Positions 24,493-35,126 of a DNA stretch of 64,000 nt are shown here, one piece after another. The notes beneath the pieces were generated by a model. The model ran no database searches, was not told where the DNA came from, and worked only from the letters and a program-made list of their open reading frames with translations. This stretch comes from Acidobacteriota bacterium (lineage in GTDB: Bacteria; Acidobacteriota; Blastocatellia; Pyrinomonadales; Pyrinomonadaceae), in contig JAHBSG010000003.1 of assembly GCA_019639235.1 (NCBI GenBank), forward strand, positions 170,642 to 234,641. Direction: 5' to 3'. The stretch's first letter is position 1, and each line of letters starts with the position of its first letter. Made by a program: the position numbers and the translations under genes.

Positions 24493-25398
24493 TTAGCTGC
24501 CGAGCTTCGCGATATATTGCCGCGTCACCTCTTTCAGCTCCGCATAGGACGGAATGACGTAAAGCACCGGCTGCATGTCGCTATATGTATATTCGTGGTT
24601 GATCACTTCTTCGAGCACGAACGGCCGCCGCTCGACCTTGTCCGAAAAAGCGTGCTCAAGCTCGCCGTAGCTTGAGAGCAGCCCGGCACCGTAGGCCTTG
24701 ATGTCGCCTTCGTGTTCGACCAGGCCGAATTCGACCGTAAACCAATAGAGCCGGCCGAGTTCCTCGATCTGCTTATCGGTCGCGATGCGCGCGCCGTGGC
24801 CGATGAACTGAGAATAATCGGCAAAGTTCGGGTTGGTGAACATCGGGATGTGCCCCATCGCCTCGTGGACGATGTCCGGCTCGGGCGTATATTCCGGCCG
24901 CGAGTGGTGGCGGATGTACTGCGTTGAGAGCATCGTCCGCCACGAGAGCCAGCTTAGGAAAGCACGCGTATTGACCAGTCCCTCGATCGGCGCCAGCCGG
25001 AAGTTCGTGAGCTCCTTGAGCCTGCGGTTCATTTCCGTTAGCTGCGGTATGCGGTCGTTCGAAATGCCGAGGTCGCGCTTTGCCCTCAGATAGAACGGCG
25101 AGGCGTGCCGCTGGTGCAGCTCCTCGAGCCTCTCGGCGACGTGCCGCCAGATCGCCTGCTCTTCATCGTTGTAGTCAACGTCCGTGATGACGCCCGTCTC
25201 GCGAAACTTCTTGGCGAGGCTCGCGATGTAGTCCCGCCGCTTGCGGTATTCGGGATCGCTCGCGCCGGGATGGTCGAGGTCGAGTTCCTCGATGTCCTCG
25301 AACGGCATATCGCGAAAGGTCGGCAGATCGGCGTCCGTAATGTGAAAATTATCGAGCGGAAAATCGGTTTCGGCGGCAATGGCGGTCTCAGTAAGCAT
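24493..25398 (-). CDS. phhA: Phenylalanine 4-monooxygenase
   Basis: Pterin- and Fe(II)-dependent hydroxylation of phenylalanine to tyrosine. 301 aa, the size of bacterial monofunctional enzymes. The iron site is visible as [20 protein letters not shown] (two His) followed by WFTVEFGLV (Glu ligand). The substrate-binding REFxPEPDxxHE-like loop reads [13 protein letters not shown]. Start ATG 25398 with GGAG 7 bases upstream. It is divergent from an Lrp/AsnC regulator and starts the Phe-Tyr degradation cluster. No pterin dehydratase gene is adjacent. Confidence 0.96.
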   Translation of the reverse strand: MLTETAIAAETDFPLDNFHITDADLPTFRDMPFEDIEELDLDHPGASDPEYRKRRDYIASLAKKFRETGVITDVDYNDEEQAIWRHVAERLEELHQRHASPFYLRAKRDLGISNDRIPQLTEMNRRLKELTNFRLAPIEGLVNTRAFLSWLSWRTMLSTQYIRHHSRPEYTPEPDIVHEAMGHIPMFTNPNFADYSQFIGHGARIATDKQIEELGRLYWFTVEFGLVEHEGDIKAYGAGLLSSYGELEHAFSDKVERRPFVLEEVINHEYTYSDMQPVLYVIPSYAELKEVTRQYIAKLGS

Positions 25399-25593
25399 GG
25401 TCAGCTCCTCGAAAATTACGATGCCGTGGGAAGGTCTCGGGTTATCCTTGAATAAATAATTGTAATGGAACCGAACAGTTTATTGAATAGCGAATATTCG
25501 GAAATAGGCGGGCCGGGCTTTATTTTATGATTTATTTTGCGGGCGAAACCTTATAAACTAAAGCCGCGGCCGCGGAATGGCCTTCAGGAGCTT
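25399..25593. promoter_or_regulatory. Divergent promoter region phhA / lrp-like, with palindrome
   Basis: 195 bases between the two divergent genes, rich in A/T. It contains a perfect palindrome CGAATATTCG (25491-25500) inside a longer GAATA-rich patch, the kind of symmetric AT-rich site bound by Lrp/AsnC proteins. Control of phhA by the divergent regulator is inference. Confidence 0.5.
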
Positions 25594-26028
25594 ATGATCG
25601 ACGAAATTGACCGGAAGATACTTACCGAGCTGCAGGAAGATGCGCGGACGAGCTTTGCCGAGCTCGGGCGGCGGGTCGGGCTGACGACGCCGGCCGTTAT
25701 CGAACGCGTCCGCAAGCTGGAAGATGCCGGGATAATCACCGGCTATCGGGCCGAGATCGACACGGCAAAGGTCGGGCTGCCGATCACGGCCTTCGTCCGT
25801 ATGAGCATTACGGGCGTCGATTACAGCCACATCATCGAGGTCGCCCAAGGCACGAGCGAAGTGCTCGAATGCCACCGCGGCACCGGCGGCGATAGCTTCA
25901 TAATGAAGGTCGCCGTCGCCTCCGTCGAACACCTCCAGGAGATCATCGACAAACTCACCCCCTACGGCATAACAACCACCGCCATCGTCCTCTCCTCACC
26001 CGTAAAACGCCGGACGATAAAGGTCTGA
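25594..26028 (+). CDS. Lrp/AsnC-family transcriptional regulator
   Basis: 144 aa. N-terminal helix-turn-helix: IDRKILTELQEDARTSFAELGRRVGLTTPAVIERVRKLE (residues 4-42), linker GIITGYRAEID, then the RAM effector-binding domain (GTGGDSFIMKVAV, TTTAIVLSSPVKRR). ATG 25594 follows CAGGAG with a short spacing of 3; a longer frame back to TTG 25537 lacks support. Divergent to phhA, so it most likely senses an aromatic amino acid and controls its breakdown. Confidence 0.9.
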   Translation: MIDEIDRKILTELQEDARTSFAELGRRVGLTTPAVIERVRKLEDAGIITGYRAEIDTAKVGLPITAFVRMSITGVDYSHIIEVAQGTSEVLECHRGTGGDSFIMKVAVASVEHLQEIIDKLTPYGITTTAIVLSSPVKRRTIKV

Positions 26029-26121
26029 CTCCTGCGGAACAACTGGCGTTGTAACTCGGCAGGTCATTTGACTTAATCGCGAATTGCAATTTCGATCGAC
26101 TGGCAATGAAACACGCACTTG

Positions 26122-27222
26122 TCACCCATCGTTCCGAACTCTATTCGTCAAGTATGCCTGAAATCGCATTACGAGAATGTTGACCCGTTCTTGATGGCTT
26201 TTCGCATCGTTGGTGCTGCGATTGTAGACGTCGTACTCCACAAGGTCCGCGGCAATCTTCTTGTTACGTGGATTTTCAGAGTACAAGCGGCGATTCGCCG
26301 CTCGCAATTCCTCGAACCTAACAAGAAATTCCCGCAAAAATCGGTACTCGCGTTCAGATGTCTGTCGAACAAACCAGTAATATACCGGCACGATGCCCGC
26401 GGCCCCTAAGAGTCGATCCTTTGGAAGAAAGATCTTTGACATATCGTCCAAAACGTCAATGCAACGGCGACCTGCAAGTTCCAACTCCCCTTTAGAATTG
26501 CCTGTTCTTGTATCGCGCACAAAGTCATCGAGATTTCTTTTCTTCGTCTCTGCCAAGCGTCCACGATATTCAAAAAGAAGCACTTTTGCGACCGCGTTTA
26601 ATCCCTGACCGCGATTTGTCGCGAATTTAATATTCTGACTGAAGAACTCGTGTGTTGATACGGAACGAATCAACTCCGACGCTGGACCGCTTAACGCGTT
26701 TCGGATTTCCGCACCGGTTAGGGGCTTACTTCGATTTAATCGAACAAAAAGCTCATTTATGAGGTCGACGTCGTCGCTAACAACGCCCATAACAGTTAAG
26801 CTGGCAGTTTCGAAGACCTCAGCAATGTGGGGGTATTGTTTCTTCAAATCCTGATAGCCAAGTCCGCCAAGCTTCAAAGATTCATCCTCTAGGTAACGAA
26901 AGTCATCGTTTAGGACAACGTGCCCATCAAAAAAATCGAAGATTGCTTCGAATCGTTGCTTTCCGTCGATAATCGCGTACGGCAGATTACTGTTATTCAA
27001 TATAGAATCAGCCCACGTGAAATCGGCCATATAGATTTTGGGGATATCAAACTCATTAATGATTGAGTCAATAAGATATGCCTTATCAGTTGATGACCAG
27101 AGTCGCCCGCGTCTCTGATACGGCGGATTCATATCAATCTTCGCTCTCCGCGAATTCCACCAAACCAGAGGCTTGGGGTCAAATGCTGTAACCTTGAACC
27201 GTCGAGTCATCGTTTTAGTCAT
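26122..27222 (-). CDS. DUF262 (GmrSD-type N-terminal domain) protein
   Basis: 366 aa. The N-terminal ParB-like DUF262 fold is clear: NPPYQRRGRLWSSTDKAYLIDSII, the signature AIIDGKQRFEAIFDFF (family motif DGQQR) and LFVRLNRSKPLTGAEIRNAL. Related domains in GmrSD type IV restriction enzymes bind nucleotides and act on modified phage DNA. Here there is no DUF1524 HNH nuclease domain; the C-terminal 170 residues are helical. ATG 27222 overlaps the end of the upstream FRG gene by 8 bases. The pair is clearly AT-richer than its surroundings, suggesting transfer. Confidence 0.85.
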   Translation of the reverse strand: MTKTMTRRFKVTAFDPKPLVWWNSRRAKIDMNPPYQRRGRLWSSTDKAYLIDSIINEFDIPKIYMADFTWADSILNNSNLPYAIIDGKQRFEAIFDFFDGHVVLNDDFRYLEDESLKLGGLGYQDLKKQYPHIAEVFETASLTVMGVVSDDVDLINELFVRLNRSKPLTGAEIRNALSGPASELIRSVSTHEFFSQNIKFATNRGQGLNAVAKVLLFEYRGRLAETKKRNLDDFVRDTRTGNSKGELELAGRRCIDVLDDMSKIFLPKDRLLGAAGIVPVYYWFVRQTSEREYRFLREFLVRFEELRAANRRLYSENPRNKKIAADLVEYDVYNRSTNDAKSHQERVNILVMRFQAYLTNRVRNDG

Positions 27223-28030
27223 CAAATCCGAATATCCGCCTAGTTTCTCGAGCAAGACCGTCAAGATCCGGGAACATGATCGATTCCGTAACTCCGATAT
27301 CAAGGAGGGCTTTCCGCAAACGGCCGATTAAGTTCTTCTTGATTTCAATCTTTATAAGACAATCATCTGGAAACTTCGAATCAGAGTAAAGCGTTTCCAT
27401 CGGAACGGAGTCCTGTCCGAAAACGACGAATACGCCTTGTTGGGCAACGATTCTAGGACTGTTGTGTGCTCCATAAAGCCCAACTGGAAGCCGTTGCATT
27501 CCCGCGAAATCTTTCCGCCAAGTGTACCCACTTAGTTCTTCGCTTTCATGAACAAGAGGTCCCGCGTTATAAGTCTGCCTGCTCAAAGCATGTGTGTTCC
27601 AAATTGTCGGATCGAGCACCCAAACTGCAGCCGCGTGTTCATAAACCTTCGAGCCAGCCTGATTGACCTTGCGTTGTGCCGACATCAGTGCGAAATGTAG
27701 GCCAGTCAGAGGGTTTTCGGTCCAGTCAAGCAACCTGGTCGGGATGCCGTAATGCTGCATAAAGAAAAGCGTATCCCATTGATTACTTAGAGGACGAATT
27801 TCGTACGGGATACTCCTTTGCTTGAATCGGGTAACGAGTTGCTCCTCGAGGTTCGCAAAATCCTCAGGCTTTTTTGCTGAGCGGTGCCTATACAACGAGG
27901 GGATGAGTTCAAACGATGAGTCACCGCACCCGCGAAACCAAAGTTTCCCACCTGCACCTTCGCCAAGCGCATTTACAAGATCGATATATTCGGGTAAAGT
28001 TGTGGGCTTTTCAATTCGTACTTTGGCCAT
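27215..28030 (-). CDS. FRG-domain protein, partner of the DUF262 gene
   Basis: 271 aa. FRG signature KLWFRGCGDSSFELIPSLYR near residue 30, followed by FFMQHYGIPTRLLDWTENPLTGLHFAL, the second conserved block of the family, and a late GVFVVFGQD strand. The family is of unknown biochemistry and recurs in phage-defence contexts. ATG 28030 (ATGGCCAAA) is preferred to GTG 28036; no strong ribosome site is seen. First gene of a two-gene operon. A 10-bp palindrome GGCGTACGCC lies 38 bases upstream (28068-28077). Confidence 0.82.
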   Translation of the reverse strand: MAKVRIEKPTTLPEYIDLVNALGEGAGGKLWFRGCGDSSFELIPSLYRHRSAKKPEDFANLEEQLVTRFKQRSIPYEIRPLSNQWDTLFFMQHYGIPTRLLDWTENPLTGLHFALMSAQRKVNQAGSKVYEHAAAVWVLDPTIWNTHALSRQTYNAGPLVHESEELSGYTWRKDFAGMQRLPVGLYGAHNSPRIVAQQGVFVVFGQDSVPMETLYSDSKFPDDCLIKIEIKKNLIGRLRKALLDIGVTESIMFPDLDGLARETRRIFGFDD

Positions 28031-28519
28031 AGTCACTTGGCTGAACTAAATTACATGCGAATTGGCGGCGTACGCCACTAAGTACATACACCGCGATTTA
28101 GTTGTCTATGACATTCACAAATACTCTGATTGATTTCATCCATTATTCATTAGACAAAAAGCCGCAAGTGGCCGTTTCGTCGCAGAAAATTTCAGAAATC
28201 ATACACGCGGTCAGGAGTATTATCAAAATGGACAGCCTTAGACGGTAATAAATAGACCCCTCTCGTTTATTTGCAGTGTTTTCGAATTTTTCCCGACATC
28301 GACTCATCTGTTTGTGACGTGAAAGCTGAGCGGGGAGCCTGGTGAGGGTTTGCAAGTTGCCGGTGAAATGCAAGTTCACTGCAATTAGATCGGCGGAGCC
28401 GGGAATCGTGCGTGAGTGCTTTGCGGGTCGCACCCCCTACCGGTCGTGTTTCTGCCTGTGGAAAGGTTGGGTTAATATGTCGTGGCGAATTTAGGTTCTG
28501 TTGAGGATTTGGTTTCTCT
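28031..28519. other. AT-rich intergenic region behind the FRG-DUF262 module
   Basis: Nearly 490 bases without a supported gene. It holds the presumed FRG promoter and the palindrome GGCGTACGCC (28068-28077). From about 28080 to 28500 the short frames seen have no ribosome site and no recognisable product. Nothing else identified. Confidence 0.4.
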
Positions 28520-28978
28520 ATGATGCAGCAGCAGGCGATGGCGGCGGGCGGGCCGGCGGCGGAGGCTCGGCAATGTTTCGGGTGCAATTTTGAGGCGGTT
28601 TCGGCGGAAACGGCGTGTCCGCGGTGCGGGAAGAAGGCGTTCTTCACGGCCGGGAACATCAAGACACGCGGCATTATTTTGGTCGCACTCGGGCTTTTTA
28701 TCGCGGGGCTGATCGGCGCGGTCAGTGTGGTCGTCGGGCTGATAGTGCTCAACGCCGCGAACGACCCTTCAAAGTCGCGGAAATTGGCCGAGGACGGGCA
28801 CATCCTGCTCGCCGCGGCGGGCCTTTTTGCCGTGCTGATCCTCTTCGGATTTCATATGATCGTCTCCGGCGGGTGGATGATCGCCTTTGGCAAACGCAAC
28901 CGGGCGACGGTCTGGGTAATGTGGGCACTGCTCGCCCTGATACTAATGGCCGGCGGATTTATCTCGATGTGGACCTGA
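28520..28978 (+). CDS. Small membrane protein with N-terminal zinc ribbon
   Basis: 152 aa. Two CxxC pairs, CFGC and CPRC (about residues 19-37), form a zinc ribbon; three hydrophobic segments follow (about 50-75, 93-112, 122-145). Predicted inner-membrane protein of unknown function. Start at one of two adjacent ATGs (28520); ribosome site weak. Nothing in the context links it to the ALDH gene that is convergent to it. Confidence 0.7.
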   Translation: MMQQQAMAAGGPAAEARQCFGCNFEAVSAETACPRCGKKAFFTAGNIKTRGIILVALGLFIAGLIGAVSVVVGLIVLNAANDPSKSRKLAEDGHILLAAAGLFAVLILFGFHMIVSGGWMIAFGKRNRATVWVMWALLALILMAGGFISMWT

Positions 28979-28981
28979 GAG

Positions 28982-29213
28982 CTAGATGATAAATGAGAGA
29001 TGATAAATGAGAGATGATAAATGAGAGATGATAAATGAGAGATGACAAATGAGAGTTTATAAATGAGAGATTATGAATGAGAAATGTCGGTAACATGATA
29101 ATTAGATGGCTGACCATCTAAGCGAAAGGCGGGCCGTAGCCCGCCTCTTTTCATCTATCAATTCTCATCTATCATTTATCATCTCATCTATCAATCATCA
29201 CTTATCATCTACC
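28982..29213. repeat. Heptad-repeat locus with inverted arms
   Basis: Left arm 28982-29090 is about fifteen tandem 7-mers alternating ATGATAA and ATGAGAG with drift. Right arm 29151-29213 is the reverse complement type (TCATCTA, TCATTTA, TCTCATC words, period 7). The arms enclose about 60 bases with a terminator and no gene. The right arm ends at the stop codon of the ALDH gene. Similar heptads occur at 53712-54139 and 57732-58016. Confidence 0.85.
29128..29151 (+). terminator. Intrinsic terminator
   Basis: Perfect 7-bp GC stem GGCGGGC (29128-29134) / GCCCGCC (29139-29145), 4-base loop, then TCTTTTC. Located between the arms of the heptad repeat and between convergent genes. Confidence 0.75.
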
Positions 29214-29214
29214 G

Positions 29215-30753
29215 CTAGATCTCAACTTCATCGATCTGCGCTTTTTGGAGTTTGCCGCTGTAATCGACGTAGAGTGATTTCCATTCGCTGAAGATGTCGA
29301 GGACCTGCGTGCCGGCTTCGCGGTGGCCGTTTCCGGTGGCCTTTGTGCCGCCAAAGGGCAGGTGGACCTCGGCGCCGATGGTCGCCGAATTGACGTAGCA
29401 GATGCCGGTGTAGAGTTCCTGCATCGCGTAGAATGCCTTATTGACGTCCTGCGTGTAGATGGCGGACGAGAGGCCGTATTTTACGCCGTTGACGATCTCG
29501 ATCGCCTCATCAAGCGTTGAGAAAGGAATGACCGATGTGACCGGGCCGAAGATCTCTTCCTGCTCGATCCGCATCCCGGGCTTTACGTCCGTAAAGACGG
29601 TCGGCTCGATGAACCAGCCCTTGGCGTAGTTGCCCTTGGTCAGGCGGCTGCCGCCCGCGGCGAGCGTTGCCTTATCGACCTTTTTGCCGATCTCGATATA
29701 GCCGAGTATCTTCTGCATCGCGTCCTCGTGGATGACGGGGCCGACGTCGGTCTTGGGGTCGAGCCCGTTGCCGACGCGAAGGGCCTTGACGCGTTCGACG
29801 AGTTTGGCGACGAACTTCTTGTAAACCTTTTTGTGAACAACGATCCGCGACGAGGCCGTGCACCGCTGGCCGCTGGTGCCGAAGGCTCCCCAGAGCGAGC
29901 CATCGACGGCGTTGTCGATATCGGCGTCGTCCATCACGATGATGGCGTTCTTGCCGCCCATCTCGAGCGAAACGATCTTGTTGTCGCGGGCACATGCCTC
30001 GGCGATCCGGCGGCCGGTATCGGTCGAACCGGTGAAGGAGATAAGCCGGACGTCCTTGTGGTCGACAAGTGCCGCACCGGCCTCGCCAAAGCCATTGACG
30101 AGATTGACGACGCCTTTCGGGATGCCCGCCTGCTCACACGCCTTGACCAGATTAAGCGCCGAAAGCGGCACGTCCTCGCCGCTCTTGATGACGACCGTGT
30201 TGCCGCAAACGAGTGCCGGGATGAGCTTCCACGAAGGGATCGCCATCGGGAAGTTGAACGGCGTGATCAGCCCGCAAAGCCCGACCGGCTGGCGGACGCA
30301 CATCGCGAATTTGTTCTTCATCTCGGCGGGCGTCGTAAAGCCATGCAGCCGCCGGCCTTCGCCTGCCGTGTAGTAGGTGCAGTCGATGGCTTCCTGAACG
30401 TCGCCACCCGCTTCCTTGAGCACCTTGCCCATCTCGCGGGTCATCTCTTCGGTGTAACGCTGCTTGTTGTCGCGGATGATCTCCGCCAGGTTAAAGAGCA
30501 GCTCGGCCCGCTTCGGAGCCGGAGTTTGCCGCCACTTGGTGGCCGCCGCCTTCGCCGCCGCGACCGCTTTATCCACGTCCTCGGCGTTCGACTTCGGGAA
30601 GCGGCCGACGATGTCGGTCGTATCCGCGGGGTTTGTGTTCTCAAACCACTCGCCCGAAGCGCTCTTTACCCACTCGCCGCCGATGTAGTTGTGATAGGTC
30701 GCAACCGCCGGCTTGCTCGCATTCTTCTCTTTTGCCTTCTTTGCCTTTGCCAT
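29215..30753 (-). CDS. NAD(P)-dependent aldehyde dehydrogenase
   Basis: 512 aa, complete ALDH. Oxyanion Asn region [13 protein letters not shown], cofactor loop [11 protein letters not shown], catalytic Glu in [11 protein letters not shown], catalytic Cys in [12 protein letters not shown] and the C-terminal [16 protein letters not shown]. The last motif is common in semialdehyde dehydrogenases (ketoglutaric-semialdehyde or aminoadipate-semialdehyde type), so the substrate is probably a short semialdehyde; the exact one is open. The N-terminus ([11 protein letters not shown]) is a Lys-rich extension. Monocistronic; the start has no strong ribosome site. Confidence 0.9.
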   Translation of the reverse strand: MAKAKKAKEKNASKPAVATYHNYIGGEWVKSASGEWFENTNPADTTDIVGRFPKSNAEDVDKAVAAAKAAATKWRQTPAPKRAELLFNLAEIIRDNKQRYTEEMTREMGKVLKEAGGDVQEAIDCTYYTAGEGRRLHGFTTPAEMKNKFAMCVRQPVGLCGLITPFNFPMAIPSWKLIPALVCGNTVVIKSGEDVPLSALNLVKACEQAGIPKGVVNLVNGFGEAGAALVDHKDVRLISFTGSTDTGRRIAEACARDNKIVSLEMGGKNAIIVMDDADIDNAVDGSLWGAFGTSGQRCTASSRIVVHKKVYKKFVAKLVERVKALRVGNGLDPKTDVGPVIHEDAMQKILGYIEIGKKVDKATLAAGGSRLTKGNYAKGWFIEPTVFTDVKPGMRIEQEEIFGPVTSVIPFSTLDEAIEIVNGVKYGLSSAIYTQDVNKAFYAMQELYTGICYVNSATIGAEVHLPFGGTKATGNGHREAGTQVLDIFSEWKSLYVDYSGKLQKAQIDEVEI

Positions 30754-30780
30754 ATCAATTAGGTTACAGGCAAAGAAGAA

Positions 30781-30816
30781 AAAGTTCCAAGCGAGCCGTC
30801 GCCCGCAAGGAACTTT
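30781..30816 (-). terminator. Intrinsic terminator of the htrA gene
   Basis: On the minus strand, stem AAAGTTCC / GGAACTTT (outer arms 30816-30809 and 30788-30781) with a GC-rich inner stem, followed by TTCTTCTTT. It ends the protease transcript before the ALDH gene. Confidence 0.65.
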
Positions 30817-30840
30817 CCCGAAACATCGATCAATTTTCCG

Positions 30841-32352
<1,512 letters not shown>

Positions 32353-32444
32353 AATTCACAACCTCCGTTTTCCCGCCGCAAGCGGCCTTATCAAAGTGTC
32401 CCTAAAGGGTATCAAAAACTCCCGTAAAACCGAAGAATTTTTTG

Positions 32445-33401
32445 TCACGGCCTTAGGAGCACCTTGAGTGTTCCCTTCTGCCCGGCCGCTTCGACCGCCT
32501 TTACGGCATCGGCAAGCCGAAATTCTTCGCTGATCAGATCTGCGACCTCGATCCGCCCCTCGGCAAGTGCATCGACCGCCGGCTGAAACCTTCCGCATCG
32601 TGAGCCGACGATCGTGATCTCCTCTACTACAATTCGCCAGGCTTCCCAGGTTGGTTTTCCCGCAAAGGTAGATTTGAGGACGATCTTTCCCCGCGGCCGG
32701 ACCAGATCGACCGCCGCGGCAAAGCCGGACTCAGAACCGCTTGCCTCGATAACGACATCGAAAGCGTTTTTGAGGCCGGATGTTTCCCCGGCAAGGATCG
32801 GCAAAATGCCGGTTCGCTCTGCAAGCTCAAGTTTTGATGAATGTTTGCCGATGAGGGATGTATGCGGTGTCAGCGTCCGCATCGCCCGGGCACAGAGGGT
32901 GCCGAGCTTGCCGTCTCCGATCACGGCGACACGCGTTTCGGGAGTGATCATGACCTGTTCGGAGATCCCAATCGCGGCGGCGAGCGGTTCGATGAAAACT
33001 GCCGCCTCGTCCGCGACGGCGTCCGGAACCGCGACGAGATTACGAGAAGGCAGCCGGAGAAATTCGGCGTGGGCACCGTCACGGCCGATTATGCCAAGCA
33101 CGGTCCGCTCCGGGCAGTGCCGCGGGTCGCCGGCAAGGCACCGCTCGCACCGCCCGCAGCCTGCATTTATCTCGCCCGCGACGCGGCGGCCGAGAAGCTC
33201 CGGAGCCTCGGGCGATTCCTCAACAATGCCGATGAACTCATGCCCGAGCGTTCCGGTAAATCCGGCATAGCCGCGGATTATCTCAAGGTCGGTATTGCAG
33301 ATTCCGGAAAGCGAAACGCGGACGAGCGACTCGCCCTCTGCCGCCGGCCGCGGCACATCACGAAGCACTGCACTTCCGCTCTCGGCCCTCAATGCAAGCA
33401 T
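32445..33401 (-). CDS. Zinc-dependent medium-chain alcohol dehydrogenase
   Basis: 318 aa MDR enzyme. Catalytic-zinc residues appear as SGICNTDLEI (Cys), GTLGHEFIGIVEE (His-Glu), and the structural-zinc cluster as CGRCERCLAGDPRHC (four Cys). The nucleotide-binding turn is AVIGDGKLGTLCARAM, where the usual GxGxxG reads GDGKLG. Slightly short for the family. Substrate unknown. No clear ribosome site before ATG 33401; divergent from the lipoprotein gene. Confidence 0.87.
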   Translation of the reverse strand: MLALRAESGSAVLRDVPRPAAEGESLVRVSLSGICNTDLEIIRGYAGFTGTLGHEFIGIVEESPEAPELLGRRVAGEINAGCGRCERCLAGDPRHCPERTVLGIIGRDGAHAEFLRLPSRNLVAVPDAVADEAAVFIEPLAAAIGISEQVMITPETRVAVIGDGKLGTLCARAMRTLTPHTSLIGKHSSKLELAERTGILPILAGETSGLKNAFDVVIEASGSESGFAAAVDLVRPRGKIVLKSTFAGKPTWEAWRIVVEEITIVGSRCGRFQPAVDALAEGRIEVADLISEEFRLADAVKAVEAAGQKGTLKVLLRP

Positions 33402-33495
33402 TCCCGAATGATATCGCGAAGCGGCCCGGCGAAACCAGCCGAGGGCAGGGCCGCCGATTTGCTTTCAAATCCGCCGTCCTTATACTTTAGGGATA

Positions 33496-34092
33496 ATGAA
33501 AAGCAATATGTCACTCTCTTTTCTGCAAAAGACCGCCGGACTTTTTGTACTTCTGGCAATGGTCGGTTCGATGCTCGCATGCGGGCAAAGCGCTCTTCAG
33601 GGCGGCGGTGCGACGCCGAGCGATGCCTATAAGAAGCTATACGAGGCGGTCAAAGCGAAGAACACCGAGGCGATCAAGTCGAACATGAGCAAGAAGACGC
33701 TTGAATTTGCCGAGATGGTGTCGGCAAAGAACAATACGCCGATCGAGAAGGTCTTTGAGAACGGCTTTACCGGCACGACGTTTTCCGAAAAGCTCCCCGA
33801 GATACGCGACGAGCGGATCAAGGAGCAATATGCGGCGATCGAGGTCTGGAACGAACGCGATAAGAGATGGGAAGACATAGGTTTTGTGAACGAGGATGGC
33901 ACCTGGAAGCTGGCCATCGGCGAGATGTTCGCGGGAACGTTCAAGTCGCCGGGCAAGGGCCGCGACCAGCGTGAAAAGGAAGCCGCGAACGCTGTCGGCA
34001 ACACCATGATCCCGGGCATGCCGAACGCGAACGTCAACATGAACATGAATGTCACTCCGGTCGTGCCGAAGCCGGCCACGAACGTAAAATGA
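33496..34092 (+). CDS. Lipoprotein, NTF2-like/DUF4878-type
   Basis: 198 aa. Signal sequence with lipobox SMLACGQ (Cys about residue 29). The mature part, SDAYKKLYEAVKAKNTEAIK and a later WEDIGFVNEDGTWKLAIGE, resembles small NTF2-like DUF4878 lipoproteins. The tail carries Asn/Met repeats (NANVNMNMN). Envelope-anchored, function unknown. Its TGA overlaps the ATG of the next small gene. Confidence 0.8.
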   Translation: MKSNMSLSFLQKTAGLFVLLAMVGSMLACGQSALQGGGATPSDAYKKLYEAVKAKNTEAIKSNMSKKTLEFAEMVSAKNNTPIEKVFENGFTGTTFSEKLPEIRDERIKEQYAAIEVWNERDKRWEDIGFVNEDGTWKLAIGEMFAGTFKSPGKGRDQREKEAANAVGNTMIPGMPNANVNMNMNVTPVVPKPATNVK

Positions 34093-34409
34093 TCCGAGGC
34101 GAAGAACTCGCTGCAATTATCGAACAATACCGACGCCACGGTTGGGAGCCGCGGCGTCTTCTTTTTACCGCCGAGCCGGACGCCGAATTACTCTTGCTGC
34201 TTCCGGCCGAGGTCGAACGAGCTGAAGCCGCGGTCGATGCACTCTGGTTCACCCGCCGCTCACGCGAGGGCGAAGAGGCGTGGGAACTTCGGCGGCTGAC
34301 GGGCTCGCCGTATGCCCTCGTCGAGGTGATCGCCGACGGCACCGACGAGGCAGAAGTTGAGGAACGGTTGACGGCGGCAGCGGAGATAATGGCCGAAAAG
34401 GGCCGCTAA
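34089..34409 (+). CDS. Small hypothetical protein coupled to the lipoprotein gene
   Basis: 106 aa, acidic and helical, family not recognised. Start ATG 34089 overlaps the lipoprotein stop (ATGA), which supports real translation. No signal peptide, membrane segment or known motif. Contains AEPDAELLLLLPAEVERAEA, a Leu/Glu-rich helix that could pair with a partner. Confidence 0.7.
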   Translation: MIRGEELAAIIEQYRRHGWEPRRLLFTAEPDAELLLLLPAEVERAEAAVDALWFTRRSREGEEAWELRRLTGSPYALVEVIADGTDEAEVEERLTAAAEIMAEKGR

Positions 34410-34442
34410 CCCAGGCTCACCGGCCCTCGAAAAACTTTTCCC

Positions 34443-34470
34443 TTGACATAGCGCGCATATCACGTAAACT
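34443..34470 (+). promoter_or_regulatory. Predicted sigma-70-type promoter
   Basis: Consensus -35 TTGACA (34443-34448), 16-base spacer, -10 TAAACT (34465-34470). The next ATG is at 34485, so the leader would be about 8 bases long. Confidence 0.6.
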
Positions 34471-34484
34471 TGAGCTTGTTGACA

Positions 34485-35090
34485 ATGATGTTCAAACACC
34501 TCGATGCCCGCGTCGTCCAAGTTTGGGACGGCCTCCGGCCGATGACAAAAAAAATGCTTGAGCGTTTGCTCGAGCCGAACGGGCCTCTCCTCCCAAACTC
34601 AACGCTGCAAAAGTTTCACTACGATGCTCACGCCGACTGGGAACTTAGCCAGTTGCTTACCGCGCTCGATGCTCAGGTAAAGGCGAAGGACGCGGTCGGA
34701 GCCGATGAGGCGGCACAGCTTGCGGAGACGTGCGTAAAGATACTTGAGGCCCAGTGCGGCTCGGCGGAGGTCTTCATCCAGCTTGCCCAGCGGGCACTGA
34801 AACAGCACGACTACGACCGGTTCGAGAAGCTGGCCGAGCACCTTTTGGAACGCTTTTCGGCGGGCGAGATCGCGGAGATCATTCGCCAGACCGACCTTCC
34901 GCAGATAAGGGCGATCGCCTACGAAACGCTGGTGCTCTTCCCGGCCCAATCGATGCTACCGTTACTTGACGATCCGCTTTATGCCGACATCGCGATGCAG
35001 GTACTCGAGCAAAAGGCCTTCGAGTTCGAAAGCGAAGAGGCACGCGACCTGCTCGAACAGATAGAAATGGAAAACGGCTTCCCGATATAA
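34485..35090 (+). CDS. Hypothetical helical protein (201 aa)
   Basis: All-helical by appearance, with HEAT/TPR-like hydrophobic periodicity (AAQLAETCVKILEAQCGSAE, LAQRALKQHDYDRFEKLAEH). No catalytic motif or export signal. Two adjacent ATGs (34485, 34488) follow a good promoter with almost no leader. Family not recognised; ends in a strong terminator shared with glyA. Confidence 0.7.
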   Translation: MMFKHLDARVVQVWDGLRPMTKKMLERLLEPNGPLLPNSTLQKFHYDAHADWELSQLLTALDAQVKAKDAVGADEAAQLAETCVKILEAQCGSAEVFIQLAQRALKQHDYDRFEKLAEHLLERFSAGEIAEIIRQTDLPQIRAIAYETLVLFPAQSMLPLLDDPLYADIAMQVLEQKAFEFESEEARDLLEQIEMENGFPI

Positions 35091-35108
35091 AGGAAGCCGT
35101 TTCGCTTT
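35072..35108. terminator. Bidirectional intrinsic terminator
   Basis: Perfect 11-bp stem (35072-35082 / 35092-35102: AAACGGCTTCC and its complement) with a 9-base loop; T-rich on both sides. It overlaps the last codons of the 34485 gene and also follows the convergent glyA gene. Confidence 0.8.
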
Positions 35109-35126
35109 TCGGTATTTTTACTCAAC

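Noticed and set aside
28982..29090. Tandem repeat considered as a CRISPR array
   Set aside because: Units are 7 bases with no spacers, and no cas genes are present; it is a heptad repeat.
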